Shown here one piece after another: positions 44,062-54,135 of a stretch of DNA of 64,000 nt (the stretch's first letter is position 1; each line of letters starts with the position of its first letter). Position numbers and translations under genes: made by a program. The stretch comes from Bacteroidales bacterium (GTDB lineage Bacteria; Bacteroidota; Bacteroidia; Bacteroidales; UBA12077), in assembly GCA_016342685.1 (NCBI GenBank), contig JAEINU010000008.1:1-64000 (forward strand), read 5' to 3'. The notes under the pieces are model-generated. The model saw only the letters and a list, made by a program, of their open reading frames with translations. It ran no database searches and was not told where the DNA came from.

Positions 44062-47000
44062 ATGAAAAAACTTATCATATTATACTTAATATTATTAGTT
44101 AATACGCAATTATTTAGTCAGATAAATAATAATGGAATTCCGATTGTTAGAAATTACACATCAGCGGAATATGGTGCAGATGAGCAGAATTGGGCTGTTT
44201 GTGAAGACAACAGAGGTGTAATTTATATTGGTAATAATGCGAATGGCGTGCTCGAATTCGACGGAAATACATGGAATCAAATTCCAGTTGACAATGGCTC
44301 AATCGTTAGATCTTTATCTTATTCAAATGATGGTATTGTTTATGTTGGATGTGTTGAAGAGTTTGGTTATTTGGCTCCAGATAACCGAGGTAAGATGCAT
44401 TACAATTCATTAACTGATCAGCTTGATTCAATCAGCTTTAAAAATGTTTGGAAAATCTACACGCAAAACGAACATGTTTACTTTTGCACCGAAGAGTATA
44501 TTTATAAATTTAAGAATAAAGTTCTTGTAAAAGAATATAGAAATAAACCATTTTCGTTTTTAAGTTTCCAGGTGTCCGATAAGATATTCTGGGGAAATTT
44601 CGACGATGGCTTATATGAGTTAACTGAAGATTCTGTTGTTTTATCTCGTGGGGGAGAGTTTTATGCCGAAACAGACATATTTACTATGTTGCCATGGGCA
44701 GAGAATGAAGTTTTAATTACCACTTTTGGACAAGGGGTTTATATCTATAATACACAATCTGGCTTATCGAAATCGTTTAGTTCTTTAGGAACAGAATATA
44801 AATACCTTAATAAGATCTTATTAGAATCGCAAATTTATAATGGAATAAAGCTATCTAGTGGGAATTATGCATTTGCAACCTTAAATAATGGTTGTTTAAT
44901 TTTTAATCAAAGTGGGAAATTAATTTATAAGCTTGATAAAGAAAATGGTTTGCAAGATTTTACGGTAATAAATCTATTTGAATCTTTAAATGGAAATCTT
45001 TGGTTAAGCTTAAATAAGGGAATATCATTTGTCGAATTGAATAGTCCATTTGTAAAATTCGATAATACTTATGGAATTGATGGAATTGTTTTAGATGTTT
45101 TAAGGTATAAGGATATCTTGTTTGTTTCAACAAATACTGATTTATATTATTTAGATAAAAATGATTCTCAATTGCCTGTTTTCAAAAAAATATCTGTTCC
45201 AATGCAAGAGTCAACAGTTTGGGATATGGAAATTTTCAAAGTTCCAAATTCAACAGAAGAAAAGTTGTTATTTGCATCAGGTAAAGGTGTTTGGGAGTTT
45301 ATCTCTAAAAATGAAGAGCTAAATTATCTTAGCTCAGAAAATCCATGGTATAGCGAGAATCTATATCAATCTCGATTTGATCCGAAAAAATTATATATAG
45401 GTTACGATAATGGTTTGGCATTGTTAGAGTATCAAAAAGGTAAATGGGTCGATAAAGGTAAGGTTGGCGATATAATTAATAAAATTGAATCTGTAATTGA
45501 GGATGAAAGCGGTAATTTATGGCTTGGTACGGCTTATAACGGTGTAATAATGTTAACACCTGAAATGAAGGTAATCAGATATGGAAAGGAAAAAGGGATT
45601 CCTGAATTAATAAAAAACAAGGTTTATTGCATAAATGGCGACATTGTTTGTTCAACCATAAAAGGTCTATATGTCTTAAATGTTAAGGCTGATCAATTTG
45701 AGAAATATAAAGGTTTTGGCGAGAAATATTTTAATAGTAAAGATGAGATTGTAAGTATTGATGCCAAAAATGATAATGAGTTCTGGATAGTATTAAAGAA
45801 TAGTAGAACAAATGTCGAATATATCGAGAATCTTAAGATTAGTCAAGATCGAATAATAAGCATTGAAAATACTATATTTAAAAGGCTATATAATAATTCA
45901 TTTAATGAAATTTCTTTCGATGGAGAAAACGGCGTTTGGATTGCTTCTTCAGATGCAATTTATAATTATCAAGAAAACTTAACAGATGATTTTGCAACTG
46001 GGTTTAATAGTTTAATTCGCCAGATTGAGATTGGAATTGATTCAATCGTGTTTTGGGGAACAAATTATTCCGACACAACAAAACGTATTGTACAATTAGA
46101 GCAACCCGATGAGTTAAAAATTACCGTTTCTTATAAAGACAGGTCGTTTTTATTTTATTATACAACACCATACTTTCCAAACGAAGAAATAGAATATAGC
46201 TCCATGCTTAAAGGTTATGAAAATGAGTGGTCGACTTGGGATAGTGAGCCCAAAAGACGTTATACAAATCTGAACGATGGAAGATATCTCTTTTTAGTAA
46301 AGGCAAAAAATATTTATGGAGTTGAGAGTGAAATAGCAGAGTATGAGTTTGTAATAAAGCCTCCTTGGTACAAAACCATTCTGGCTTATTTCTTTTATTT
46401 ACTTTTAGCAATTGCAATAATTATTGTAATTGTAAAGATATATACCAGAAGATTGGAACTCGAAAAAATTCGATTGGAACAAATTGTAAAAGAAAGAACA
46501 GAAGAGGTTGTAAAACAAAAAGAGGAAATTGAACTGCAACGCGATGAAATTTCTGCAAAAAATAAAAGCATTACCGATAGTATCGAGTATGCTAGTAGAA
46601 TACAAACAGCAGTTTTACCTTCCGAAGAATATGCAAAAGAAATTCTTCCTGAGCACTTTATTCTTTTCAGACCTCGTGATATTGTAAGTGGCGATTTTTA
46701 TTGGATTACCAAAAAGGATAACTCATTGGTTGTTATTGCTGCAGATTGTACAGGGCATGGTGTTCCTGGGGCTTTCATGAGTATGCTTGGAGTTTCGTTT
46801 TTAAACGAGATTGTAAATCGACACGAAGTAACATCTGCAAATGTTATATTAAATAACCTAAGAGCCGATATAAAGAAGACTCTTGGTCAAGAAGGAAAAG
46901 AGGGTGAGGCGAAAGATGGAATGGATATAGCCCTTTGTATAATCGATTTAGAAAACATGAAAATGCAATATTCAGGGGCATACAATCCATTGTATTTATT

Positions 47001-47319
47001 TAGGGATAATGAATTTATTGAAGTAAAAGCCGATAGAATGCCTATTGGAATTTATGTGAAAGAGAAAGACTCGTTTACAAATAATGAAATTGATCTCCAA
47101 AAGAATGATGTGTTTTATATATTCTCAGATGGATTTCAGGATCAGTTTGGTGGTGAAGGTGGAATGAAATTCAAAACAAAAAATTATAAAAAATTATTAA
47201 TGGATATTCATCAGAAACCCATGGCTGAACAACGTGAAATTCTCGATACTACAATTGATAAGTGGAGAGGTGAATGGGAACAAGTAGATGATATAATTAT
47301 AATGGGAATAAGAGTTTAA
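44062..47319 (+). CDS. Beta-propeller/Y_Y_Y sensor with PP2C-type (SpoIIE) phosphatase output
   Basis: A 1085-residue membrane sensor. Signal peptide (1-19), a long periplasmic part with two-component-propeller repeats (NGVLEFDGNTWNQIP, NLWLSLNKGISFVE, NLWLGTAYNGVIML), a Y_Y_Y domain (about 690-760; YSSMLKGYENEWSTWDSEP), one helix (about 773-794), a coiled coil, and a SpoIIE/PP2C phosphatase (about 850-1085). Metal-binding residues are visible: SGDFYW (Asp878), DCTGHGVPGAFMSMLG, DGMDIALC (Asp952) and SDGFQDQFGG. The propeller/Y_Y_Y front is usual for hybrid histidine kinases, but here the output removes phosphate from a protein, probably an anti-sigma-antagonist. No STAS or anti-sigma gene is adjacent. 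Confidence 0.92.
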   Translation: MKKLIILYLILLVNTQLFSQINNNGIPIVRNYTSAEYGADEQNWAVCEDNRGVIYIGNNANGVLEFDGNTWNQIPVDNGSIVRSLSYSNDGIVYVGCVEEFGYLAPDNRGKMHYNSLTDQLDSISFKNVWKIYTQNEHVYFCTEEYIYKFKNKVLVKEYRNKPFSFLSFQVSDKIFWGNFDDGLYELTEDSVVLSRGGEFYAETDIFTMLPWAENEVLITTFGQGVYIYNTQSGLSKSFSSLGTEYKYLNKILLESQIYNGIKLSSGNYAFATLNNGCLIFNQSGKLIYKLDKENGLQDFTVINLFESLNGNLWLSLNKGISFVELNSPFVKFDNTYGIDGIVLDVLRYKDILFVSTNTDLYYLDKNDSQLPVFKKISVPMQESTVWDMEIFKVPNSTEEKLLFASGKGVWEFISKNEELNYLSSENPWYSENLYQSRFDPKKLYIGYDNGLALLEYQKGKWVDKGKVGDIINKIESVIEDESGNLWLGTAYNGVIMLTPEMKVIRYGKEKGIPELIKNKVYCINGDIVCSTIKGLYVLNVKADQFEKYKGFGEKYFNSKDEIVSIDAKNDNEFWIVLKNSRTNVEYIENLKISQDRIISIENTIFKRLYNNSFNEISFDGENGVWIASSDAIYNYQENLTDDFATGFNSLIRQIEIGIDSIVFWGTNYSDTTKRIVQLEQPDELKITVSYKDRSFLFYYTTPYFPNEEIEYSSMLKGYENEWSTWDSEPKRRYTNLNDGRYLFLVKAKNIYGVESEIAEYEFVIKPPWYKTILAYFFYLLLAIAIIIVIVKIYTRRLELEKIRLEQIVKERTEEVVKQKEEIELQRDEISAKNKSITDSIEYASRIQTAVLPSEEYAKEILPEHFILFRPRDIVSGDFYWITKKDNSLVVIAADCTGHGVPGAFMSMLGVSFLNEIVNRHEVTSANVILNNLRADIKKTLGQEGKEGEAKDGMDIALCIIDLENMKMQYSGAYNPLYLFRDNEFIEVKADRMPIGIYVKEKDSFTNNEIDLQKNDVFYIFSDGFQDQFGGEGGMKFKTKNYKKLLMDIHQKPMAEQREILDTTIDKWRGEWEQVDDIIIMGIRV

Positions 47320-47343
47320 CTTTAGAAGAAACAACATAAAAAC

Positions 47344-47370
47344 AAAAAGCCGCTTAAAAAGCGGCTTTTT
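47344..47370. terminator. Bidirectional terminator between the phosphatase gene and tRNA-Arg
   Basis: Ten-base perfect stem AAAAAGCCGC / GCGGCTTTTT with a 7-base loop; T-runs on both strands. It serves the + strand phosphatase gene and the minus strand tRNA. Confidence 0.88.
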
Positions 47371-47371
47371 G

Positions 47372-47444
47372 TGAACTTGGAGGGATTCGAACCCCCAACC
47401 TCCTGATCCGTAGTCAGGTGCACTATCCGTTATGCTACAAGTCC
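47372..47444 (-). tRNA. tRNA-Arg (anticodon ACG)
   Basis: A 73-base cloverleaf read leftward. The acceptor stem GGACTTG pairs with CAAGTTC (one G-U pair), the discriminator base is A, and CCA is not encoded. The anticodon stem is CCTGA/TCAGG with loop CTACGGA, giving anticodon ACG (read as ICG after deamination). The T arm is GGGGG TTCGAAT CCCTC-like with the usual TTCGA. ACG decodes CGU, CGC and CGA. It stands alone with a terminator right after it. Confidence 0.96.
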
Positions 47445-47685
47445 AAATGCGGTGCAAATATATAAAAAAAATGTTCAAATTATAACTTTTTGCAAATCCT
47501 TTTTCGCAGAAAAATTTACAATTCAAAGTGCTTGTTAACCTGTATTATAGCATGTGTAGTGGTAATAATTACAAAATATAATGTTGAATTTTTTGTTAAA
47601 GTAAATTAACATAAATAGAAATTGAGCTGTGTAGTATTATTTTGTAAATTTGAAATAAGTAATAAAACAATAAAAACCCTACATC

Positions 47686-50529
47686 ATGAAAAAGATAATT
47701 AAATGGTTTTTTAGAATATTAGTCGGACTGCTAGGTCTACTAATTATTGCATTAATTGTAATTCCTGCATTATTTAAAGATGAATTGCTGCAAAAAGCAA
47801 AACAGGAAATTAACAATAATGTAAATGCAAAAGTAGAATTCACAGATTTTAAATTATCACTTCTTAAGTCGTTTCCTGATTTAAGCATTGGAATGTATGA
47901 TTTATCGGTGGTCGGAATCGATAAATTTGAAAAAGACACCTTAATGTATTTCAAATCGTTTAATGTTGAGGTTAATCTAATGAGTGCTATAAAAAAGAAG
48001 TTGGAGGTTAATGGAATTGTATTAACCAATCCAGTAATAAATGCAATTGTTCTTGAAGATAGTACTGTAAATTGGGATATTGCGTTGCCTGTTGAGGAGA
48101 TTGCAGATACTGTTTTGATGGAAGAAATAAATGATGCGGAGTCAGGTGAATCGACGATGGATTATAGAGTTAAGCTAACGAAGTTTCAAATCAAGAATGC
48201 CATTATTAATTATTCCGATGAGACGTCCGATATGGTAGCTTCAATTAATGACCTTGACTTCTTATTAAAAGGAGATTTTGGCTTAGATTATTCAGATATC
48301 GATATAGAAACTTCAATAGAGGCCATAAATGTAAAGATGGCAGGACTTAAATATATAAAAGACGCAGCATTCGGATTTGACGCCGTAATTGGTGCTGATT
48401 TAGAAAATATGATCTTCACCTTTGAGGATAATCTTTTTACTTTAAATGATATTGCCTTAGGTTTTGAAGGTGTGGTTAAAATGCCGGAAAATGATATTGA
48501 TGTAGACGTGAAATTTGAAACCAGGAAAACGAGCTTTAAATCTTTATTGTCAATGGTTCCATCTGTATATCTTGAGGGTTTCGAAGATCTAAAAACAGAA
48601 GGAAGTTTAGCTTTAAGTGGAGATGTAAAAGGAATTTATAATGAAGCTCAAACGCCATCGGCTAATATTCGATTGGTGGTTGAGAATGCGATGTTTCAAT
48701 ATCCCGATTTGCCAAAATCTGTTGAAAATATCGGAATCGATTTATCTGTCCATTACGATGGACTTGAAAATGATAATACAAAGGTTGATTTAAATAAGTT
48801 TCATATGGAGCTTGCTAATAATCCATTTGATTTTAGCATGAAAATAAGCACTCCATTTAGTGATCCTTATATAAAAGGAGCTTTGGATGTAAATCTTATT
48901 TTAAAAAGTTTATCTGATGCGCTGCCTCTGGAAGATATGAATTTAGATGGTGAGATTATCGCTAATGTCCAAATGGAGGGAAACTTATCAAGCATTGAAA
49001 ATGAGAAATACGAGGATTTTAAAGCAAATGGAAAGCTGCAAGTAAAGGATTTTCTTTTTGAAAGTGGTGATTTACCAGCTGCAATTAAGATAATCGAAAC
49101 AACATTTAATTTTACACCTCAATTTTTGGAGTTAAAATCTTTTGATTCAAAAATTGGAGAGAGTGATTTTCAATTAAATGGTAAAATTGAGAATTATATA
49201 GCTTATGTTTTAAACGACGGGGTTTTAAGAGGAGATTTTAATCTTATATCATCGAATATTAATGCGAATGAATTTATTGCTGATGATACTGCTGTGGAAA
49301 CTACTATCGAGGAAGCTGAGGCCTCTGAAATGCCAACTGACAGTGTTGTTGAGGTAGCTGGAGTTGTTGAAATTCCTGAGAATATAGAGTTTGTTTTAAG
49401 TTCAGACATAAAACATATTGTATATGATAATATGGATATTACTGATTTGACAGGAATTTTCTTGGTTAAGGATCGAAAAGTAATAATGAATAATTTGAGA
49501 ATGAATTTGCTCGAAGGATATTTGGGTGTTAATGGAGAGTACAATACCCAAGATGTAACTAAACCTAAGGTTGTTATGGGTTTGGATATTCGAGAAATTG
49601 AAATAGAATCAGCATTAAATTCTTTTTCGATGCTTGAGTCTATTGCTCCTGTATTGAAACATTGTAAAGGAAAAATTTCACTAAAATTCGATTATACAAG
49701 CCTATTGGATGCAGAGATGAGTCCTGTGTTAAATTCAATTGATGGATATGGTCGCTTGAAATCCAAAAGCATTCAAATTGTAGACTCAAAAACTTTTGAT
49801 AAACTAATCGAATATATAAAAGTAGGGGATGATTACAATAATGAATTTAAGAATGTTGATATAAGCTTTAACATTAAGGATGGTAGAATCAATGTTGAAC
49901 CTTTCGATGTTAATATTAAAGATATTAATATGAATGTTGGTGGCTCGCATGGTATAGATCAGACAATGGATTATTTACTGGCATTAGATGTTCCAAGAGC
50001 GTATTTTGGATCTACAGCAAATGATGCTTTGGAAGGTTTGTTAAAAGAAGCAGAAAAGAGTGGTGTTAAGCTAAATGTATCGGAAACGATAAAGGTAAAA
50101 GCTCGCATAATTGGAACAACTACTGATCCTAAAATTACATTTAATCTAAAAGATGATTCTGGAGATGCAAAGCAAAATTTGAAACAAGAATTGAAGAAAA
50201 AAGCGGAAGGAGAAGCACGTAAAGAAATAGAGGGTGAAGCTCAAAAAATAATTGATGATGCTGAAAAGGAAGCGGCTAAATTGAAGCAAGAAGCTAGAGT
50301 GCAGTCCGACGAAATTCTTAAAAAGGGTAACGAGGAAGCTGATGCTTTAGTTAAGAAAGCTTCGAAAGAAGGTTATTTGGCTAAGATAGCGGCAGAAACT
50401 GCAGCTAAGGAAGTTAAAAAAGAAGCTAAGAAAAAAGCGAATGATTTAGTATTGGCAGCCGATAAAAAAGCAGATAAGATTGTAGAAGATGCTAGAATAA
50501 AAGCAGCTGCAATTAATAAAGAAAACTAA
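47686..50529 (+). CDS. AsmA-family inner-membrane protein with long charged coiled-coil tail
   Basis: A 947-residue protein: a cytosolic Lys-rich start, one helix (about 8-28), then the AsmA N-terminal block (VNAKVEFTDFKLSLLKSFPDLSIGMYDLSVVG) and a long beta-rich periplasmic body that ends near residue 825 with an AsmA_2-type region (GRLKSKSIQIVDSKTFDKL...PKITFNLKDD). AsmA/TamB-like proteins form bridge-like grooves that carry phospholipids to the outer membrane. The last 120 residues are almost only Ala, Lys and Glu in heptad-like order (about 828-947; KAEGEARKEIEGEAQKIIDD), an added coiled coil. It is flanked by terminators, so it is a single-gene unit. Confidence 0.85.
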   Translation: MKKIIKWFFRILVGLLGLLIIALIVIPALFKDELLQKAKQEINNNVNAKVEFTDFKLSLLKSFPDLSIGMYDLSVVGIDKFEKDTLMYFKSFNVEVNLMSAIKKKLEVNGIVLTNPVINAIVLEDSTVNWDIALPVEEIADTVLMEEINDAESGESTMDYRVKLTKFQIKNAIINYSDETSDMVASINDLDFLLKGDFGLDYSDIDIETSIEAINVKMAGLKYIKDAAFGFDAVIGADLENMIFTFEDNLFTLNDIALGFEGVVKMPENDIDVDVKFETRKTSFKSLLSMVPSVYLEGFEDLKTEGSLALSGDVKGIYNEAQTPSANIRLVVENAMFQYPDLPKSVENIGIDLSVHYDGLENDNTKVDLNKFHMELANNPFDFSMKISTPFSDPYIKGALDVNLILKSLSDALPLEDMNLDGEIIANVQMEGNLSSIENEKYEDFKANGKLQVKDFLFESGDLPAAIKIIETTFNFTPQFLELKSFDSKIGESDFQLNGKIENYIAYVLNDGVLRGDFNLISSNINANEFIADDTAVETTIEEAEASEMPTDSVVEVAGVVEIPENIEFVLSSDIKHIVYDNMDITDLTGIFLVKDRKVIMNNLRMNLLEGYLGVNGEYNTQDVTKPKVVMGLDIREIEIESALNSFSMLESIAPVLKHCKGKISLKFDYTSLLDAEMSPVLNSIDGYGRLKSKSIQIVDSKTFDKLIEYIKVGDDYNNEFKNVDISFNIKDGRINVEPFDVNIKDINMNVGGSHGIDQTMDYLLALDVPRAYFGSTANDALEGLLKEAEKSGVKLNVSETIKVKARIIGTTTDPKITFNLKDDSGDAKQNLKQELKKKAEGEARKEIEGEAQKIIDDAEKEAAKLKQEARVQSDEILKKGNEEADALVKKASKEGYLAKIAAETAAKEVKKEAKKKANDLVLAADKKADKIVEDARIKAAAINKEN

Positions 50530-50588
50530 ATCGTGTTACACTGTCCCAATAACTATCGGGATGTCAAAGTATGATATGTATAAAAAAG

Positions 50589-50616
50589 AAAAGCTTCCGA
50601 AAATTCGGAAGCTTTT
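50589..50616. terminator. Bidirectional terminator between the AsmA-like gene and rplS
   Basis: AAAAGCTTCCGAA / TTCGGAAGCTTTT, a 13-base perfect stem with a 2-base loop, followed by a T-run on both strands. A second weak dyad (CCCAAT / ATCGGG) lies before it at 50545-50560. Confidence 0.9.
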
Positions 50617-50638
50617 TTTATTTTGATTAGAAAAAAGA

Positions 50639-50986
50639 TTAAAATCTTTTTTCTTTAATTCTAGCTTTCTTACCTGTTAGTTTACGTAAATAGAAAATTC
50701 TTGCTCTACGTACTCTACCTCTTTTGTTTACTTCGATTTCTTCGATAAATGGAGAATTTACAGGAAATATTCTTTCTACTCCAATACCACCAGAAATTTT
50801 TCTTACTGTAAAAGTTTCGTTATGTGCTTCACCTTTTCGTTGAAGAACAACCCCTCTATAATTCTGAATTCTTTCTTTTGTACCTTCTTTAATTTTATAA
50901 TGTACAGTAACTGTATCGCCAGCCTTAAATTCAGGAAAATCCTTTTTTACAGCGAATTCGTTTTCAACAACCTTAATTAAATCCAT
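50639..50986 (-). CDS. rplS: 50S ribosomal protein L19
   Basis: A 115-residue ribosomal protein at the 30S-50S interface. The family core is clear: [91 protein letters not shown]. Length is typical. No rpsP, rimM or trmD stands beside it, as is usual outside the Proteobacteria operon. It shares a strong terminator with the convergent AsmA-like gene. Confidence 0.98.
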   Translation of the reverse strand: MDLIKVVENEFAVKKDFPEFKAGDTVTVHYKIKEGTKERIQNYRGVVLQRKGEAHNETFTVRKISGGIGVERIFPVNSPFIEEIEVNKRGRVRRARIFYLRKLTGKKARIKEKRF

Positions 50987-51315
50987 CCTGATATACTATT
51001 TTAATTTTTTGTATTCAATTTTAACAGAGCGCAATATTACGAATATTTTTTGATAATTAATAGTTTTTTGCTCAAAAATTATCTGAAAATCAATAATTAT
51101 TTTGCTCTATTGAGTGTGCAAATATCTTACTTTTTAAAGTATGAACAAAATTTAATTAAAAAATATTTCCTACTAATGTGTAAGTGTTTGTAAATGAAAT
51201 TTGTATTGGTTTTTTGTTCGTTTGCGAAGAGGGGAGGTTTGTTTAATTTTTGAAATTATTCTGATGTAACTAAAAAAGCCATAAATTAATTATGGCTCCT
51301 TTAGTTTATATTTCT
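50987..51315. other. 329-base spacer upstream of rplS
   Basis: No gene is visible. It must hold the rplS promoter (minus strand), but no good TTG/TAnnTTTG match stands out; the closest is GATATTTG near 51123-51130. A terminator for the SRPBCC-GyrI gene is at the right end. The rest is AT-rich with short T-runs and an ACTTTTTAAAGT dyad near 51130-51141. Confidence 0.5.
51272..51297 (-). terminator. Terminator of the SRPBCC-GyrI gene
   Basis: Stem AGCCATAA / TTATGGCT with a 5-base loop, followed on the minus strand by TTTTTT. It lies 19 bases past the stop codon. Confidence 0.75.
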
Positions 51316-52323
51316 TTATTTAATTGGAAAATGCACTTGTGTTTCCCATTTGCTCTGGTCGAATTCTTTTGTTGGATCTGTTACATAAACTTCCCAAGGC
51401 GTACCATTTATTTCTAAATTATTTTCAGAAATATAGTTCAATATTTCTTTATAAGTGGTTTTAACAGTATTGTAATGTCCAAAATGAGATGCCATTACAG
51501 CTTTCCCTTCAGGAATTTCAATATACTTTATATTATCTTCCCCCGTAATTTTTTTCATCACAGGAAGTGCACATTCTAACATGGTATATCCTTCTTCTTC
51601 AGTTGGATGATAAATAGCAAAAGGAGAACCTTCCAATTCAACATTATTCTTTTTTAAGAATCCCATTAAGCCAGTATACATTTCAAACATTTTTCCGCTC
51701 AATTTATTCATTGCACATTTTTCCTTAATAGAAACGGCTTTAACTCCTATAAAATTGATTTCTTGAATCTGACCTGTTCTGCCTATATTGTCGGGTAATT
51801 TCTCAACCAATTCTTTAAAATTACTTAAGCCTTTTTCAAAACTTCCGCCAAGAGATTTATCCATAAATAAACCAAACCACTTTTCAACAGGATAACTTAA
51901 ACTCCCTTCGAAAGCCCATGTTATTGCTGTACCAGATTCGTTAGATTCAAATGTCCAAATAACATCAGATTCCATGCTTTGGGGTTCTATAAAACGTATT
52001 TTTGATTTTATAAGTTCGTTTGGAATAAATTCTACTATTTCAATTTCACCTTTCCCAATTATTTCACCTTTCCATGTATAACCCGACCCAATTATTTCTG
52101 GTGTCGTAGTTACATTCATTTCTACCTCTGGCTCAAGTTCAATCCAAGGATCCCATTTGGCTCTCATATTCATGTCAACCGCTGTTTGAAATACCATCTC
52201 TACAGATCGTTCTATATTTATGCTTCGCTCAACATGAAATGTTGATGAAAGAAAAAGGGGAATAATTAAATAAAGAACAACAATGGCTAATATTGTTATT
52301 CCTAACCATTTTAAGAATTTCAT
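51316..52323 (-). CDS. SRPBCC (polyketide-cyclase-like) and GyrI-like fusion protein
   Basis: A 335-residue protein with one N-terminal helix (about 5-24). An SRPBCC/START-like domain follows (about 28-180; FHVERSINIERSVEMVFQTAVDMNMRAKWDPW... AITWAFEGSLSYPVEKWFG), then a GyrI-like small-molecule-binding domain (about 190-335; FIGVKAVSIKEKCAMNKLSGKMFEM... INGTPWEVYVTDP). Both folds bind hydrophobic ligands. The GyrI part has no DNA-binding domain. The protein is a membrane-anchored double ligand-binding protein whose ligand is unknown. It is transcribed alone, with terminators on either side. Confidence 0.85.
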   Translation of the reverse strand: MKFLKWLGITILAIVVLYLIIPLFLSSTFHVERSINIERSVEMVFQTAVDMNMRAKWDPWIELEPEVEMNVTTTPEIIGSGYTWKGEIIGKGEIEIVEFIPNELIKSKIRFIEPQSMESDVIWTFESNESGTAITWAFEGSLSYPVEKWFGLFMDKSLGGSFEKGLSNFKELVEKLPDNIGRTGQIQEINFIGVKAVSIKEKCAMNKLSGKMFEMYTGLMGFLKKNNVELEGSPFAIYHPTEEEGYTMLECALPVMKKITGEDNIKYIEIPEGKAVMASHFGHYNTVKTTYKEILNYISENNLEINGTPWEVYVTDPTKEFDQSKWETQVHFPIK

Positions 52324-52402
52324 AGTTTTAAGTTTTTGGTTTTAATCAAAAATACGATTATTTTAAATATAAATCCAGTTTATTTTATTGATGAAATATA
52401 TG

Positions 52403-52430
52403 AAAAAAGCCACTGATATTCAGTGGCTTT
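52403..52430 (-). terminator. Terminator of C69 peptidase copy 2
   Basis: Eleven-base perfect stem AAAGCCACTGA / TCAGTGGCTTT with a 3-base loop, followed on the minus strand by TTTTTT. About 30 bases after the stop codon. Confidence 0.85.
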
Positions 52431-52461
52431 AAAATAATATTATATGTAGATAATGAGGCTC

Positions 52462-54135
52462 TTAATGTCCTGCTTCACCTTTTACTTTAAACTTATCTCC
52501 AGTTTCCTGAATAATGAATTTGTACCATTCTTCACCATATCCTGGTTGTGTCACTTTTGGAGTAACGTATGCATCTCCAGCAGGAACAGGGCGGGCTTCT
52601 TTAATGTTACCATCCATAAATTTAGCAAATAAGTAACCATAGAAGTTTTTCCAAGTCTTAAGAGTCTTATCAGCCTGACTATTTGAATAATCTGTTAAAA
52701 AGTTAATCGCTTGCTCAGGATTTGTTTTATACATCTCAGCAGCTGCTTTATCAATTCCTTTTACTTCTTCGATAAAACCAAACTCAAGTTCATCTTGAAC
52801 TTTCTGAATGTCTGGAATCATTGCAGAATAACGTGTGTAAGCAAAGTTAGAAACTTGGTTAAATACCCAGAAAGCAGCATTTTCGCTATATTCCATAATA
52901 GACCCGTTACCTACAGCAAATGGTTCAGGTATTCTAGTCATACTTGTGTACATTGGAGTGTAAACTGTTGAGTAAGTATCATCAACACCAAACCAAATAA
53001 TTCCACCAACTGCATCTGGTAACCAGCTACGACTTTGTGTTACAAATGAGAATCCTGTTTGTTGAGTAGAGATAGCTCTTTCGTTAAAGTAAGTTTCATC
53101 ATCTACTTTCCAGTACAATGGTCTCCATCTTACAATACTGTTATATGGACCTGCTCCAACATCTTTGGTCATATCCATTGGAGTGTTCTGATAATAATCT
53201 CTCATCATTCCCATAACGTCGCGAACAGATAATTTTTTATCAGGTTTAATCCATAAAGGCATTCTGTTTTCAAGATTTTCACCCATTGCATAATCAACAT
53301 ATTTTTCCATTCCTGAAGCTACTTGGTTGAATCCAGCGTAAACTCTTGCTTCGCAAAAACGAGCGCCACCAAAATCTATAGGAGCATAAACATCAGAGAA
53401 ACTAAAATCTTTTTTCTTTCCATCAAAATATCCCATTTCCTCAGCAAATGAAATTACATCTGCAGCATGATATGTAGTTTGATTAGGATCGTTAAAGTTG
53501 TTTTCTTTTTGAAAAGGGAATGTTGTAATACGAGCGTGGTTAGCGTGTCCAGAAATGTATCCATCAGGAATTTGACGTGCAACCCAAACAGCACCTGTAA
53601 CACCAGCACCTTTTCCAATTAATTCTAAAATCCATACTTCGTTTGGATCTGCAATAGAGAATGATTCTCCAGAACTATAATAACCATATTTATGTACTAA
53701 ATCAGTCATTACTTTAATTGCTTCGCGAGCAGTTCTTGCTCTTTGTAAAGCTAGATATATTAAGCTACCATAATCTATAATCCCTGTTGTGTCAACTAGT
53801 TCAGAGCGACCGCCATAAGTGGTTTCGCCAATTGCAAGTTGATATTCATTCATATTACCAACTACATTATATGTTTCTTTTGCTTGTTCTATTTCGCCTA
53901 AATACTCACCAGTATCCCATTCGTAAACTTTAAGCATAGTACCTTTTGGGTAAACTGCTGCTGGCCAATGATAAAGTTCTCCATAAAGAACATGTGAATC
54001 AGCTGCATAAGTAATCATTGTTGATCCATCAGTACTTGCTCCTTTTGTTATAAGAAAGTTTGTGCAAGCAAAACCATTGTTTATCAGCAATACCGATAAC
54101 AAGGTTAAAGAAAGTGTTAAAAATAATTTTTTCAT
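52462..54135 (-). CDS. Secreted C69 family dipeptidase (copy 2)
   Basis: A 557-residue Ntn hydrolase with a signal peptide (1-23) ending just before nucleophile Cys24 (CTNFLITKGAS). The blocks GETTYGGRSEL, GYYSSGESFSIADPNEVW, SGHANHARIT, FGGARFCEARVYAGFN, TPMDMTKDVGAGPYNS and ERAISTQQTGFSFV match copy 1 (20588-22306) very closely along the full length. Predicted secreted or periplasmic dipeptidase. The codon use is a little smoother than its neighbours, which may mean higher expression (impression only). Its own terminator follows. Confidence 0.92.
   Translation of the reverse strand: MKKLFLTLSLTLLSVLLINNGFACTNFLITKGASTDGSTMITYAADSHVLYGELYHWPAAVYPKGTMLKVYEWDTGEYLGEIEQAKETYNVVGNMNEYQLAIGETTYGGRSELVDTTGIIDYGSLIYLALQRARTAREAIKVMTDLVHKYGYYSSGESFSIADPNEVWILELIGKGAGVTGAVWVARQIPDGYISGHANHARITTFPFQKENNFNDPNQTTYHAADVISFAEEMGYFDGKKKDFSFSDVYAPIDFGGARFCEARVYAGFNQVASGMEKYVDYAMGENLENRMPLWIKPDKKLSVRDVMGMMRDYYQNTPMDMTKDVGAGPYNSIVRWRPLYWKVDDETYFNERAISTQQTGFSFVTQSRSWLPDAVGGIIWFGVDDTYSTVYTPMYTSMTRIPEPFAVGNGSIMEYSENAAFWVFNQVSNFAYTRYSAMIPDIQKVQDELEFGFIEEVKGIDKAAAEMYKTNPEQAINFLTDYSNSQADKTLKTWKNFYGYLFAKFMDGNIKEARPVPAGDAYVTPKVTQPGYGEEWYKFIIQETGDKFKVKGEAGH

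Noticed and set aside
50545-50560. Dyad CCCAAT/ATCGGG as a terminator of the AsmA-like gene
   Set aside because: Short, imperfect and without a T-run; the strong hairpin at 50589-50616 explains termination.
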